Source: Mycolicibacterium bacteremicum (lineage in GTDB: Bacteria; Actinomycetota; Actinomycetes; Mycobacteriales; Mycobacteriaceae). Taken from it: a stretch of 64,000 nucleotides of DNA. The position numbers were made by a program, and so were the translations under genes. Every line of letters starts with the position of its first letter. Positions within the stretch are counted from its first letter, which is position 1. The stretch is from NCBI RefSeq assembly GCF_002086115.1, contig NZ_MVHJ01000015.1, positions 1 to 64,000 on the forward strand. The letters are read 5' to 3'. Positions 52,319 through 60,823 of this stretch are shown piece by piece. The notes beneath the pieces were generated by a model. It saw only the letters and a list, made by a program, of their open reading frames with translations. It did no database searches and had not been told where the DNA came from.

Positions 52319-55300
52319 CAAACGGGCTCCGGGACCTTGAGTTCGCGTTTCAGTGCCGTGAAATCACTGATGGTCTTGGTGGTGACGTGGGCGACCGGGC
52401 GGGCATTACGGCCGCTGGCCTCGGTCTTGGACACCATCACCACACCGTCGATGTAGGGCTGGATGGTGGTGGCGTTCTGCACGGTGGCGACGATGACGAG
52501 CTGGAAGCCGAACTTGCGGAACGCCTGGAGAGCCTGCTGGGCGAACTGGGGGTCGGATTTGGAGAACGCCTCGTCGAGCATCAGCTGAGCAAAAACCGGC
52601 TTGTTGTCCCCACTTTCGGGGTTCGCGAGGTTGAAGCTCAACGCACCGGCCAGGCAGAACGCCATCAGCTTCTCCTGCTCGCCACCGGAGTTGTCGCCGG
52701 CGTTGCTGTGCGTGCGGATCAACTCCTCGGTCCGCACGTCCCATTCGGCGCAGTCGAAGGTGAACCGGTTGCGCACGTCGAGCGCGTCACGGGTCCACAC
52801 CCGATCCTCGGGGGTGTTGCCGGCCAACCGGTTCCGCAATCGCAGGATGTCGGCGTACTGCTCCAGGATGGCCTTCTTGTCGCCGAGACCGACCTCGGCG
52901 ATGCGTCGCGAGATGGCCTTGACGATCTCGGTCAGCTCCGTCACCGCCGTCAGGCTGCGGGGGGTGGCCCGCAGCGTCAACCGGGTGCCACGGTTGAACT
53001 CCACCGCGCCCAGACCGGTGTTCACCCGATCGATCTGCTCGGCAATCCGCCGGGCCTCCTGCTCGGCGACCCGGTGCAGCGTCAGGATGGCATCCGGGGC
53101 CTGCTCGGTGATCAGGCGCATCATCCGCTCGTAGGCATCGGGGAGTTCACGCTCGTCGATGTGGCGGCACACCGCCACATAGTCGTGCACCCGCTCGTCG
53201 AGATCGTCGGAGTCGTTGGGGATCGCGTCCGGGAACGACGAGTCATAGGTGGCGATGATGCGGGCCAACTCGTCGTGGGAACGCCTGCGGCTCTCGGTGA
53301 GTCGATCCCGTTCCCGCCGGATCGCGGCGAACAGCGCCTCCCGGTAGGGCTCGGGGTTGAGCAACTCCAGGCTCACCGGGATCTGCGTCGAGTACCGGTT
53401 CAGCAGCTCGGTCGCCGGCTCGGACACCGCGGCCGGCGCGAGTCGGTCCTGCAGGTCCAGCAACCGGGTGCGACGCGAGTCCAGATCGTCGCGCCGGGTC
53501 TGGATCGCGCCGCGCCGGGTCATCAGGACCTGGATGTCGTTCCAGCATTCCTCGGCCCGCGTGCTCAACGCCTCGACGTCGGGATTGTCGGCCAGCAGCA
53601 GGTCGTACTGTTCGCGCAGGCGTTCGGCGTGCCCATCGGCGGTTTCGGTGTCGATGTGGCTCCACTGCGGGAACTGCTCGCAGATCGCCTTGCAGGCCGC
53701 CGCCTGGTCCCGCCACCGCTGCCGGCCGGCGGCGATCTCGTCGGCCGCGCTGCGCGCGGTGGCGAACACTTCCTCGGCCTCGGCCAGCTCGGCGGTCAAC
53801 GCGTCCAGTTTGGCGGTGATGTCACCCTGGTAGATGTATTCCGACGGTTTGAGCGGGCGCCGGTCATCCTTGATGGCCAACCGGTCGGAGTCCTTGTAGA
53901 GACCCGTGTCGGTGACCGCACGGCGGAACCGGGCGAACAGATCCGGGCTGTCGACGCAGATGTGATCACCGGCAGCGGTCAGCACATCCAGCGCCTCGGC
54001 CGCGCACGGGTGGCCGGGATCGACCACGAACAGCTTGCCCGCCAACGTGTTGGGCTCCGGGCGACGGTCGGGGGCGTTGACCCGCACCTGGTGCAACGCC
54101 AGCCGGCCCCGCATGTTGTTCTCGTTGACGAAGCGCAACACCTTGGCGTAGTGCTGATCCGGTACCAGCAGGCGGAGCCCGACCGACCGCAGCACCTTCT
54201 CCACCGCGCCGCGCCAGCGGGTCTCCTCGGGACGCAGGTCCATCAGCTCGGCGACATACGGCAACGCGCTGGGGTCGATTCCCAAAGCGGTGCAGATGTG
54301 TTCGCGCATGGTCACGGCGAACTCGGGTAGCGCCGAGCCGACCTGCTCCACCCGCTTGAGTTCCTTGGCGGCATGATCGCGCGCCATCCGGGCCGCCTTC
54401 TGGGCGTACTCGGCGTCGGTGGAGGACTCCCGGCCGCGGTCCAGTTGCACGGCGAGCCCGGCGGCCTGCTTGGACAGATCCTCCCGCAGATTCCAGAACT
54501 CGTCGGCGGTCTCGGGGACCTCGACACCGTGCGCCGCCACCATCTCGGAGTAGGCGGCGTACCGGCGGGTGACCTCCTCGGCCTGCGCCTCCGCGGCGGC
54601 GACCTGCGACTGCAGCGGTCCGATGCTGGCGCTGGCGCCGCTGATCTGCGCGTTGAGGGCATCTCCTTCGGCCTTGGCGAGGTTGAGCTGGCGGGTGATG
54701 TCGCCGTACTCGTTCTCCAGCTGATCGATGGTGCCGTCCAACGATTCGATCTGCGCCGGGGCCTGCTGCAGGCGTTGATGATCGGTGTGCGCGCGGACCA
54801 TCGGCATATCGACCAGGTCGATGATGCCGAGGTCGGAGGATTCCGAGGCATAACGCAGCTGGATGGCCTCGATATCGCCGAGCACCTTGCGCTTTCGCTG
54901 GGCCACCGCCAGCAGCTCGCGGGCCTCCACCAGCGGGTCGATCTGCTTGAGCGCCTCGGGAAGCCGTGCCAGACTGTCCGGCTCGTCGAGCATGAAGTCG
55001 CGGACGAACTGTTCCAGACCGCCGACACTCTTGAGCGACTTGGCCTTCCCGAGCAGCTGCTGGGCGGCTTCGGAGGCGCGGATGCCGATGGAGGCGTACA
55101 GCTGGGCCAGGTACTGCGATTCGACCTTGGTGGAGAACCGCCAACCCTCGGTGAAGACCTTGCTGTCGAAACGCCCGGCCGCCCAACGGTTGCAGACACC
55201 CTCGATGTCCAGATCACCGTCGCCGAGCACGAACCGGCTCGACGAGTCCGAACGGGATTCGCCGGTGAGCCATTTCAACACCAGGCCGGTGATGGTGCGC

Positions 55301-55656
55301 CCGGTGTTGGAGGTGTACGTGACCGCCACCGCCGACCAGGTGGTGCCGTCACCGCGCAGGTACATGACCTGGCTGGTGCCGCCGTCGCTGCGCTGTCCCC
55401 ATGCGCCGCGGACGTACTTGTCGACGGTGCGTCGACCGGCGCTGGAACCCGCGGCGGTGTTGTCGCCGGAGGCGTTGAAGTTGCGCCGGTTGAACGGCAG
55501 GAAACCCAATGAGATCGCGTCCAGCAGTGAGGATTTCCCGCTACCGGAGGAGCCGGCGATCAGCGAGCCGCCGGCATTGATGGGGATGGAGTGATACCCG
55601 TCGAAGACGCCCCAGTTGATGACCTGCAGGCGGGACAGGTGGAACTGCTCGCTCAT
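52318..55656 (-). CDS. jetC: SMC-like ATPase JetC/MksB of a Wadjet-type system
   Basis: A 1112-residue SMC-like protein. Walker A GSSGSGKSS is at 35-43. Two long heptad-rich coiled-coil arms flank a hinge-like middle (about 500-560). The ABC signature NSGGEQEKLMAF and Walker B QLMLDEAFSKSD are near the C-terminus, so the ATPase looks complete. It is the motor of JetABC/MksBEF complexes, which load on DNA, extrude loops and restrict small circular plasmids. ATG 55656 overlaps jetB as ATGA. The expected nuclease subunit JetD is not found in this window. Confidence 0.9.
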   Translation of the reverse strand: MSEQFHLSRLQVINWGVFDGYHSIPINAGGSLIAGSSGSGKSSLLDAISLGFLPFNRRNFNASGDNTAAGSSAGRRTVDKYVRGAWGQRSDGGTSQVMYLRGDGTTWSAVAVTYTSNTGRTITGLVLKWLTGESRSDSSSRFVLGDGDLDIEGVCNRWAAGRFDSKVFTEGWRFSTKVESQYLAQLYASIGIRASEAAQQLLGKAKSLKSVGGLEQFVRDFMLDEPDSLARLPEALKQIDPLVEARELLAVAQRKRKVLGDIEAIQLRYASESSDLGIIDLVDMPMVRAHTDHQRLQQAPAQIESLDGTIDQLENEYGDITRQLNLAKAEGDALNAQISGASASIGPLQSQVAAAEAQAEEVTRRYAAYSEMVAAHGVEVPETADEFWNLREDLSKQAAGLAVQLDRGRESSTDAEYAQKAARMARDHAAKELKRVEQVGSALPEFAVTMREHICTALGIDPSALPYVAELMDLRPEETRWRGAVEKVLRSVGLRLLVPDQHYAKVLRFVNENNMRGRLALHQVRVNAPDRRPEPNTLAGKLFVVDPGHPCAAEALDVLTAAGDHICVDSPDLFARFRRAVTDTGLYKDSDRLAIKDDRRPLKPSEYIYQGDITAKLDALTAELAEAEEVFATARSAADEIAAGRQRWRDQAAACKAICEQFPQWSHIDTETADGHAERLREQYDLLLADNPDVEALSTRAEECWNDIQVLMTRRGAIQTRRDDLDSRRTRLLDLQDRLAPAAVSEPATELLNRYSTQIPVSLELLNPEPYREALFAAIRRERDRLTESRRRSHDELARIIATYDSSFPDAIPNDSDDLDERVHDYVAVCRHIDERELPDAYERMMRLITEQAPDAILTLHRVAEQEARRIAEQIDRVNTGLGAVEFNRGTRLTLRATPRSLTAVTELTEIVKAISRRIAEVGLGDKKAILEQYADILRLRNRLAGNTPEDRVWTRDALDVRNRFTFDCAEWDVRTEELIRTHSNAGDNSGGEQEKLMAFCLAGALSFNLANPESGDNKPVFAQLMLDEAFSKSDPQFAQQALQAFRKFGFQLVIVATVQNATTIQPYIDGVVMVSKTEASGRNARPVAHVTTKTISDFTALKRELKVPEPV

Positions 55657-56309
55657 TCGGCACCACCTTTCACCAGCTGTTCGAACTGCTGCTGCAGTTC
55701 GGTGATCACCGAGGCCGTCATGATGGCGGTGATGACGGGTGAGACCGTGTAGGAGTCCTCGTCATCGCGGGTGCGGCGCAGGATGTCCAGGCCGGCGAGC
55801 CGGGCGATGGCGGCGTCGATGCGCGCGGTGAAGGTGACGGTGTCGCGATCGGTGTCGTTGAGCACCCCGGCGAACAGGCCGTGCACCTCGTCGCGCGTGA
55901 TCAGGAAGCTCACGTCACCACCCGCGCGCATCATCTGCGCCAGGTGCAGCGCCAGGATCGAGTCGTAGGTTCCCAGCGGTTCGCGGCGCAGCAACTTCGC
56001 ACCGCGGGTCGGTTCGTAGCGGGCCTGTTCGATGTAGGCGATGTCGACCTGTGCCGAAATCTGCAGCTGCAGATCGAGTTCGGAGAGCCGCACGGCAAGA
56101 TCGTTGCGATACTCCAGGATCCAGCTGTAGACATCCGGATCGGATTCGCTGCTGATGTAGCGTCGCGTCAGCAGATGCTGCAGAGCCCAGCAGGCGCGGT
56201 CCGGCAGTACGCTGACGTCACCGTCGAAGCGCGGTTTGCGACTCCCGGTGCTGCGCCCCGAGCGGTCCACCTCGGGTAACGAGGCGAAGTCGATGTCGGC
56301 GTCGGTCAT
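55653..56309 (-). CDS. jetB: JetB/MksE, DUF4194 subunit
   Basis: A 218-residue protein of the DUF4194 (MksE, KITE-like) family: the N-terminal half carries ACWALQHLLTRRYIS, and the C-terminal winged-helix part has TRDEVHGLFAGVLND and TARIDAAIARLAGLDIL. It should dimerise and bind the JetA kleisin. ATG 56309 overlaps the jetA stop as ATGA, and its own stop overlaps jetC as ATGA, keeping the three subunits translationally coupled. Confidence 0.86.
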   Translation of the reverse strand: MTDADIDFASLPEVDRSGRSTGSRKPRFDGDVSVLPDRACWALQHLLTRRYISSESDPDVYSWILEYRNDLAVRLSELDLQLQISAQVDIAYIEQARYEPTRGAKLLRREPLGTYDSILALHLAQMMRAGGDVSFLITRDEVHGLFAGVLNDTDRDTVTFTARIDAAIARLAGLDILRRTRDDEDSYTVSPVITAIMTASVITELQQQFEQLVKGGAE

Positions 56310-57718
56310 GAGGCAACCTCGGTGACGGGTTCGGTGAACATCAGGTGCGGGACCTCCATCTCGCGGTCATGGCCGTCCAGCGAGTGGAAGCGCACGGTCA
56401 CCGATCCGGCGGTGGCCGGGGCCGGTTGTTTGAGCGCCCAGGACCACAGCACGATGACGTGGCCCAGGTAGGGCGAGTCCAGCATCGACAGCGCGTCCGG
56501 AAGGGACACCGGCAGTGCGGCATTGAGCATCTCGGTGAGCGCGGGCGCATCGACCTGTGTGGTGAGGGCGGAGAAGGTGGTCAGATCCACCTCGCCCTGG
56601 GCGATCTCGGCCGGTTTCGGTGAGGACAGGTCGTTGATCCGGAAGCTCAGTGCGCCGACGGAGGTGATGGCGTGCCGGGCCAGTGGCACCTCGATGGCGA
56701 GGCGGGAGTCGGTCAGCGACTCCTTGAGCAGGGCGCGGGCGGCCCCGATGGCCTCGTTGAGCTGGCGGGCCACGCCGCGACTCTGCTCGAGGGTGCCGAA
56801 CGCCGTGAAGCGCTTCACCCGCTGGGCGCAGCGCTGCTGAATGCGCTCCACCTCATCGATCTGGTGTCCGACGAGTTCGAAGAAGTTGGCCATCACCTTG
56901 CGCAGCGCCGGGTCGAGCTCGGGCAATTGCGCAGCGACGGTGGCGATATCGGCCTCGAACTCGGCGCGCTGCTGCGGGTCGTTGATCATGTGCAGGAACG
57001 CACGGTGCGAGTCGCGGCCGGCGGAGTCCCAGGCCGCCTGGTAGTCGGCGTACATCCGGCGCTGCCGGTCGCGGTACTCGAGGTTGGTGTCGATCGGGTC
57101 GTCCAGTGCGGCCGTCGCCTGCTCGATCATGTTGCCGTACAGACCGATATCGGTGATCAGCCGTTCCATCTGCATGGCGATGGCACGTGCCTCGTCGTAC
57201 ATGGCCGTGACATCCGGTTCGGGTCGGGTGCCTGCGTCGAGCTCATCGAGCTCTGCGTGCAGCGCGGCGATCTCGGCCTCGATGCCGGCGCGGATCCGGT
57301 CGGGATCGTCGCCGGCGCGGGTGGCGACCTGCTTGAGCCGTGCGGCGATCCCGTGCATGGACCCGCCGGTGGCGATGGTGTCGTTGCGACGCACACCGCG
57401 GACGAAGTCCAGGGCGCGCCGGGCATCCTGGGTCAGGTAACAGACGTTGCGTTCAGCCCCGGCATGTTGGCTGGCCACCCGGTGCAGCCAGCCCTGGCTG
57501 GCCCAGGACTTGATCAGGGCCAGCCCGGACTGTTCGCCGGCCTCGTGCAGGGCGTCCAGATCGCGCTCCAGCCGGACGACCAGGTCGGTCTCGCCGACCA
57601 GCCCGTCGAACAGGTGGCGTTCCATCAGGGTGGCGTAGACCGCGAGGTTCGACGTCGCCAGCAGTCGCAGCGCCCGGGAGCCCTGCACCTCGCGGTTGGC
57701 ATCGAGTAACTCACGCAT
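56306..57718 (-). CDS. jetA: JetA/MksF, DUF3375 kleisin subunit
   Basis: A 470-residue helical protein of the DUF3375 (MksF) family. The N-terminal domain has RALRLLATSNLAVYATLMERHL and LIKSWASQGWLHRV; the C-terminal part fits the kleisin core that bridges the SMC heads. ATG 57718 is preferred over ATG 57745 because the latter overlaps the GNAT gene by 35 bases. The chosen start overlaps it by eight. Gene order jetA-jetB-jetC is that of Wadjet operons. Confidence 0.86.
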   Translation of the reverse strand: MRELLDANREVQGSRALRLLATSNLAVYATLMERHLFDGLVGETDLVVRLERDLDALHEAGEQSGLALIKSWASQGWLHRVASQHAGAERNVCYLTQDARRALDFVRGVRRNDTIATGGSMHGIAARLKQVATRAGDDPDRIRAGIEAEIAALHAELDELDAGTRPEPDVTAMYDEARAIAMQMERLITDIGLYGNMIEQATAALDDPIDTNLEYRDRQRRMYADYQAAWDSAGRDSHRAFLHMINDPQQRAEFEADIATVAAQLPELDPALRKVMANFFELVGHQIDEVERIQQRCAQRVKRFTAFGTLEQSRGVARQLNEAIGAARALLKESLTDSRLAIEVPLARHAITSVGALSFRINDLSSPKPAEIAQGEVDLTTFSALTTQVDAPALTEMLNAALPVSLPDALSMLDSPYLGHVIVLWSWALKQPAPATAGSVTVRFHSLDGHDREMEVPHLMFTEPVTEVAS

Positions 57719-58598
57719 GGGCCACGAGGCTATCTGCGCGCACATAGCGGTGCCGGTGGTGCAGCCGGAATCCGAGCGAGTGGTACAGCGTCAGCGCGGG
57801 GCCGTTGTCGTCGAGCACCTGCACATACGCGCGGGTCGCGCCCTGTTCGGCGCCCCAGACCGACAATGCCGCGACGATCGACCGGGCCAGCCCCCGCCGG
57901 CGGGCCGACTCGGCGACACGCACGCACGACACGCCGAGCCAGCGGCTGCCGTCCGGCCCGGCGGTCACCGCCCCGCGGCCGACGGCGGCGCCCGCGGCGG
58001 CGAACGTGAGCACCCCGTCGACCACGGCGGTGAGGATCTCCGGCGGCACGTCACGTTCGTAGACCCGCTGCCAGTGCTCGTCGGGCGACTCGCCCAGTGC
58101 GACGCCCGGGGAGGGCGGCGCGGGGGAGAGTTCGCGCACCAGCACGCGGGTGCTCTTGATGCCGGCAGCCGTGATCGGGAGCAACCGCTCCGGCAGCGCC
58201 AGCCACGGTTGCAGTCCGCGGTCGGCGTACCAGGAAGTGATCTGCGGCAGGGACTGCGTCGACGACGAAAACAGCAGCGGAACGGCCGAATTCGCCCTAC
58301 TGGTGTGACCGGAGCCGGCGCGCAACAGCCACCCGTCCTGCCAGTGCTGTTCGGTGCCGGGCCAGGCCAGCGCCGCGGCGTGTTCCAGTGCCCGGATCTC
58401 GGAATTGCGGACCGGGGTGTGGGAGAGCTCGCGGACCGACACCACATCGGCGGGGTCGATCTCGACGGGTTCACCGGACTTGGGCCGCACCACCACCATC
58501 GGTTCGAGTGCCTCCAGATGTCCGACCACATCGGTCAGGCCATCGGAGATCCGGTAGCGCAGCGAGACCCGGCTGCCGCAGGAAGCCGCGAAAAGCAC
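57711..58598 (-). CDS. GNAT acetyltransferase (Rv0428c-like)
   Basis: A 295-residue protein whose C-terminal half is a GNAT domain. SRWLGVSCVRVAESARRRGLARSIV is the acetyl-CoA-binding A motif, and GATRAYVQVLDDNGPALTLYHSLGF the B motif. The N-terminal half is unassigned. GTG 58598 lies two bases after the def stop. Order def-GNAT matches Rv0429c-Rv0428c. Target unknown. Confidence 0.85.
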   Translation of the reverse strand: MLFAASCGSRVSLRYRISDGLTDVVGHLEALEPMVVVRPKSGEPVEIDPADVVSVRELSHTPVRNSEIRALEHAAALAWPGTEQHWQDGWLLRAGSGHTSRANSAVPLLFSSSTQSLPQITSWYADRGLQPWLALPERLLPITAAGIKSTRVLVRELSPAPPSPGVALGESPDEHWQRVYERDVPPEILTAVVDGVLTFAAAGAAVGRGAVTAGPDGSRWLGVSCVRVAESARRRGLARSIVAALSVWGAEQGATRAYVQVLDDNGPALTLYHSLGFRLHHRHRYVRADSLVAHA

Positions 58599-58600
58599 GG

Positions 58601-59194
58601 CTAGTGGCCGAAGGGGTCGGGATCCTCGCCGGGCGTCCAGCTCAACCCCGGGACACCCCACTGGTTGTGCTTGACCATCCGCTTGGCGGCCCTGGCGTGC
58701 CGGCCGATGAGCCGGTCCAGGTAGGTGAACCCGTCCAGATGTCCCGTCTCGTGCTGCAGCATCCGGGCGAACAGACCGGTGCCCTCCAGCGTGATCTCGG
58801 TGCCGTCGGCGTCCAGTCCGGTGACCCGCGCCCAGGATGCGCGGCCGGTGGGGAAGGACTCGCCGGGCACCGACAGGCAACCCTCGTCGTCGTCATCGGG
58901 ATCGGGCATGGTCTCGGGAACCTCGGAGGTTTCCAGCACCGGGTTGATCACCACGCCGCGGCGGCGCGCGGTCTTACCGCGGTCGTCGGCGCAGTCGTAG
59001 ACGAACACCCGCTCGGTGCGACCGATCTGGTTGGCGGCCAGGCCAACCCCGTTGGCCGCGTCCATGGTGTCGTACATGTCGGCGATGAGCGCCGCCAGGT
59101 CGGCAGGTAGGGTCCCGTCGGCGCCCACGGGCACCGGGGTGGTCGGGGTGTGCAGGACGGGATCGCCCACAATACGGATCGGTACGACAGCCAC
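58601..59194 (-). CDS. def: Peptide deformylase
   Basis: A 197-residue deformylase with all three motifs: GVGLAANQIG, EGCLSVPG (metal Cys) and QHETGHLDG (metal His residues and catalytic Glu). The end DPFGH matches mycobacterial Def from memory. GTG 59194 gives the usual length. TAAGCT on the minus strand, eight bases upstream, suggests a leaderless or near-leaderless transcript. It heads a seven-gene operon reaching to 50892. Confidence 0.95.
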   Translation of the reverse strand: MAVVPIRIVGDPVLHTPTTPVPVGADGTLPADLAALIADMYDTMDAANGVGLAANQIGRTERVFVYDCADDRGKTARRRGVVINPVLETSEVPETMPDPDDDDEGCLSVPGESFPTGRASWARVTGLDADGTEITLEGTGLFARMLQHETGHLDGFTYLDRLIGRHARAAKRMVKHNQWGVPGLSWTPGEDPDPFGH

Positions 59195-59322
59195 GGTTGG
59201 CAAGCTTAAGTCAGCCGACGCGCGGGTAACGATCACGCCTCAAATAGCGGGGCCGTGATTGAATGATCGCCGAACCACACCAATGTCATTTTGTGAGTGA
59301 TCGGAAGGGTCCAAACAGCGAT

Positions 59323-59631
59323 ATGGATGGCGCCATCGCGCGGACCGGCCAATCCGGGGACGACTCCGAACCCGCGGACGGGCTGACCCGCCGCGAACAC
59401 GACATTCTGGCGTTCGAACGCCAGTGGTGGAAATACGCGGGGTCCAAGGAAGATGCCATCAAGGAACTGTTCTCGATGTCGGCGACCCGGTACTACCAGG
59501 TACTGAACGCCCTTGTCGATCGGCCCGAGGCGCTCGCCGCCGACCCGATGCTGGTCAAGCGGCTGCGTCGGGTGCGCGCGAGCCGGCAGAAGGCCAAGGC
59601 GGCCCGGCGGCTCGGTTTCGACATCACGTGA
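59323..59631 (+). CDS. DUF3263 protein (Rv0430-like)
   Basis: A 102-residue, basic protein that nearly matches Rv0430 from memory, with LTRREHDILAFERQWWKYAG and TRYYQVLNALVDRPEALAADP. The pattern suggests a DNA-binding helix-turn-helix of sigma-like type, but function is unproven. ATG 59323 gives the conserved length; the upstream in-frame ATG 59263 is rejected because the extension lacks conservation and lies near the def promoter. Confidence 0.9.
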   Translation: MDGAIARTGQSGDDSEPADGLTRREHDILAFERQWWKYAGSKEDAIKELFSMSATRYYQVLNALVDRPEALAADPMLVKRLRRVRASRQKAKAARRLGFDIT

Positions 59632-59636
59632 GCCGT

Positions 59637-59642
59637 TAGGCT
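59637..59642 (+). promoter_or_regulatory. -10 box for a leaderless virR transcript
   Basis: TAGGCT ends seven bases before ATG 59650, the leaderless spacing, and lies just after the stop of the preceding gene. Confidence 0.45.
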
Positions 59643-59649
59643 GGCCCCG

Positions 59650-60120
59650 ATGAACCAGCGAGACTCTTCCGGGCTGCCCCTGCGCGCCATGGTGATGGTG
59701 CTGTTGTTCCTGGGAGTCGCGTTCCTGCTGATCGCCTTCCAGTACATGGGCTCCGACGGTGACGACGAGGCCGACTCGGTCGCCATCAGCGCCACGACGA
59801 CCAGCAGTCCCACCTCCAGCGCCGAACCGACGGCGGAACCCGATGCGCGCGAGGCCGAGGTGCGGGTGTTCAACACCTCCGAGGTGGCCGGCGCCGCCGA
59901 GGGGGCGGCCAACCGGTTGCGTGAGGATGGCTGGAACGTCACCGAGACCGGCAACCTGGTTCTGGAGGGTCTGCCGGCGACGACGGTGTTCTTCGGCGAG
60001 GAGCCCGGTGAACGGGAAGCCGCCGAGGAGGTCGGCCGGCTACTGGAGGCGCCCGTGGAGCCCAGACGCCCTGAACTGGTGGAGCAACCGCCGGGCGTCA
60101 TCGTGGCGGTCACCGGCTAG
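59650..60120 (+). CDS. virR: LytR C-terminal-domain membrane protein VirR
   Basis: A 156-residue protein with one membrane helix (about 14-33), a Ser/Thr-rich linker (about 45-65) and an extracytoplasmic LytR_C domain (about 68-150). It is the orthologue by position and length of Rv0431, known as VirR, which affects extracellular vesicle release and envelope integrity. Its TAG overlaps the sodC -10 box. Confidence 0.9.
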   Translation: MNQRDSSGLPLRAMVMVLLFLGVAFLLIAFQYMGSDGDDEADSVAISATTTSSPTSSAEPTAEPDAREAEVRVFNTSEVAGAAEGAANRLREDGWNVTETGNLVLEGLPATTVFFGEEPGEREAAEEVGRLLEAPVEPRRPELVEQPPGVIVAVTG

Positions 60121-60123
60121 AGT
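60118..60123 (+). promoter_or_regulatory. sodC -10 box embedded in the virR stop codon
   Basis: TAGAGT uses the virR TAG as its first three bases and ends seven bases before the sodC ATG (60131), the leaderless spacing. Confidence 0.55.
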
Positions 60124-60130
60124 CTCGGAC

Positions 60131-60823
60131 ATGCCGATCTCAGCCTCGATCCGTCTTCTTGCCGCCGCCGCACTGACCGTGCCGATCGCCGCAGCTTGCG
60201 CACCGTACGAGCCGGAGGCCACCTCGCCGGGAACCACGCCGCCGGTATGGACCGGATCACCGTCGCCCTCGGCCCCGGCCGCAGAGGGCGACGGCGAAGA
60301 ACACGGATCGGGTGCCGAGCATGGATCGGCGGCCGGGGCCGAGACGTTGACCGCCGACCTGAAGACCGCCGACGGCACCGACGTGGCGACCGCCACCATC
60401 GACTTCGCCGAGGGCTTCGCGACCGTGACGGTCGAGACCACCACCTCCGGTGAACTGGCCCCGGGATTCCACGGTCTGCACATCCACCAGGTCGGCACCT
60501 GCGAGGGCGATTTCACCAGCGCCGGTGGACACTTCCAGCGCGAAGGTCACTCCGGGCATCCCTCCAGCGGCGACCTCAGCTCGCTGCAGGTCCGCGCCGA
60601 CGGATCGGCCAAGCTGGTCACCACCACCGACGCCTTCACCGCCGAGGATCTGCTCGCCGGCAGCAAGACCGCGATCGTGATCCACGAGAACGCCGACAAC
60701 TTCGGCAACATCCCGCCCGAGAAGTACCAGCAGATCAATGGAACCCCCGGCCCCGACCAGCAGACGCTGGCCACCGGTGATGCCGGCGGCCGGGTAGCCT
60801 GCGGTGTCTTCTCCGCGGAATAG
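60131..60823 (+). CDS. sodC: Cu,Zn superoxide dismutase lipoprotein
   Basis: A 230-residue lipoprotein with lipobox IAAAC (Cys23), a His/Glu-rich linker, and a SodC domain. Copper ligands sit in FHGLHIHQVGTC, and further His in GGHFQREGHSGHPSSGDL; the C-terminal RVACGVF supplies the disulfide cysteine. It detoxifies superoxide at the cell surface. The longer frame runs through virR and is rejected. The end overlaps the ligase gene by 20 bases. Confidence 0.94.
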   Translation: MPISASIRLLAAAALTVPIAAACAPYEPEATSPGTTPPVWTGSPSPSAPAAEGDGEEHGSGAEHGSAAGAETLTADLKTADGTDVATATIDFAEGFATVTVETTTSGELAPGFHGLHIHQVGTCEGDFTSAGGHFQREGHSGHPSSGDLSSLQVRADGSAKLVTTTDAFTAEDLLAGSKTAIVIHENADNFGNIPPEKYQQINGTPGPDQQTLATGDAGGRVACGVFSAE

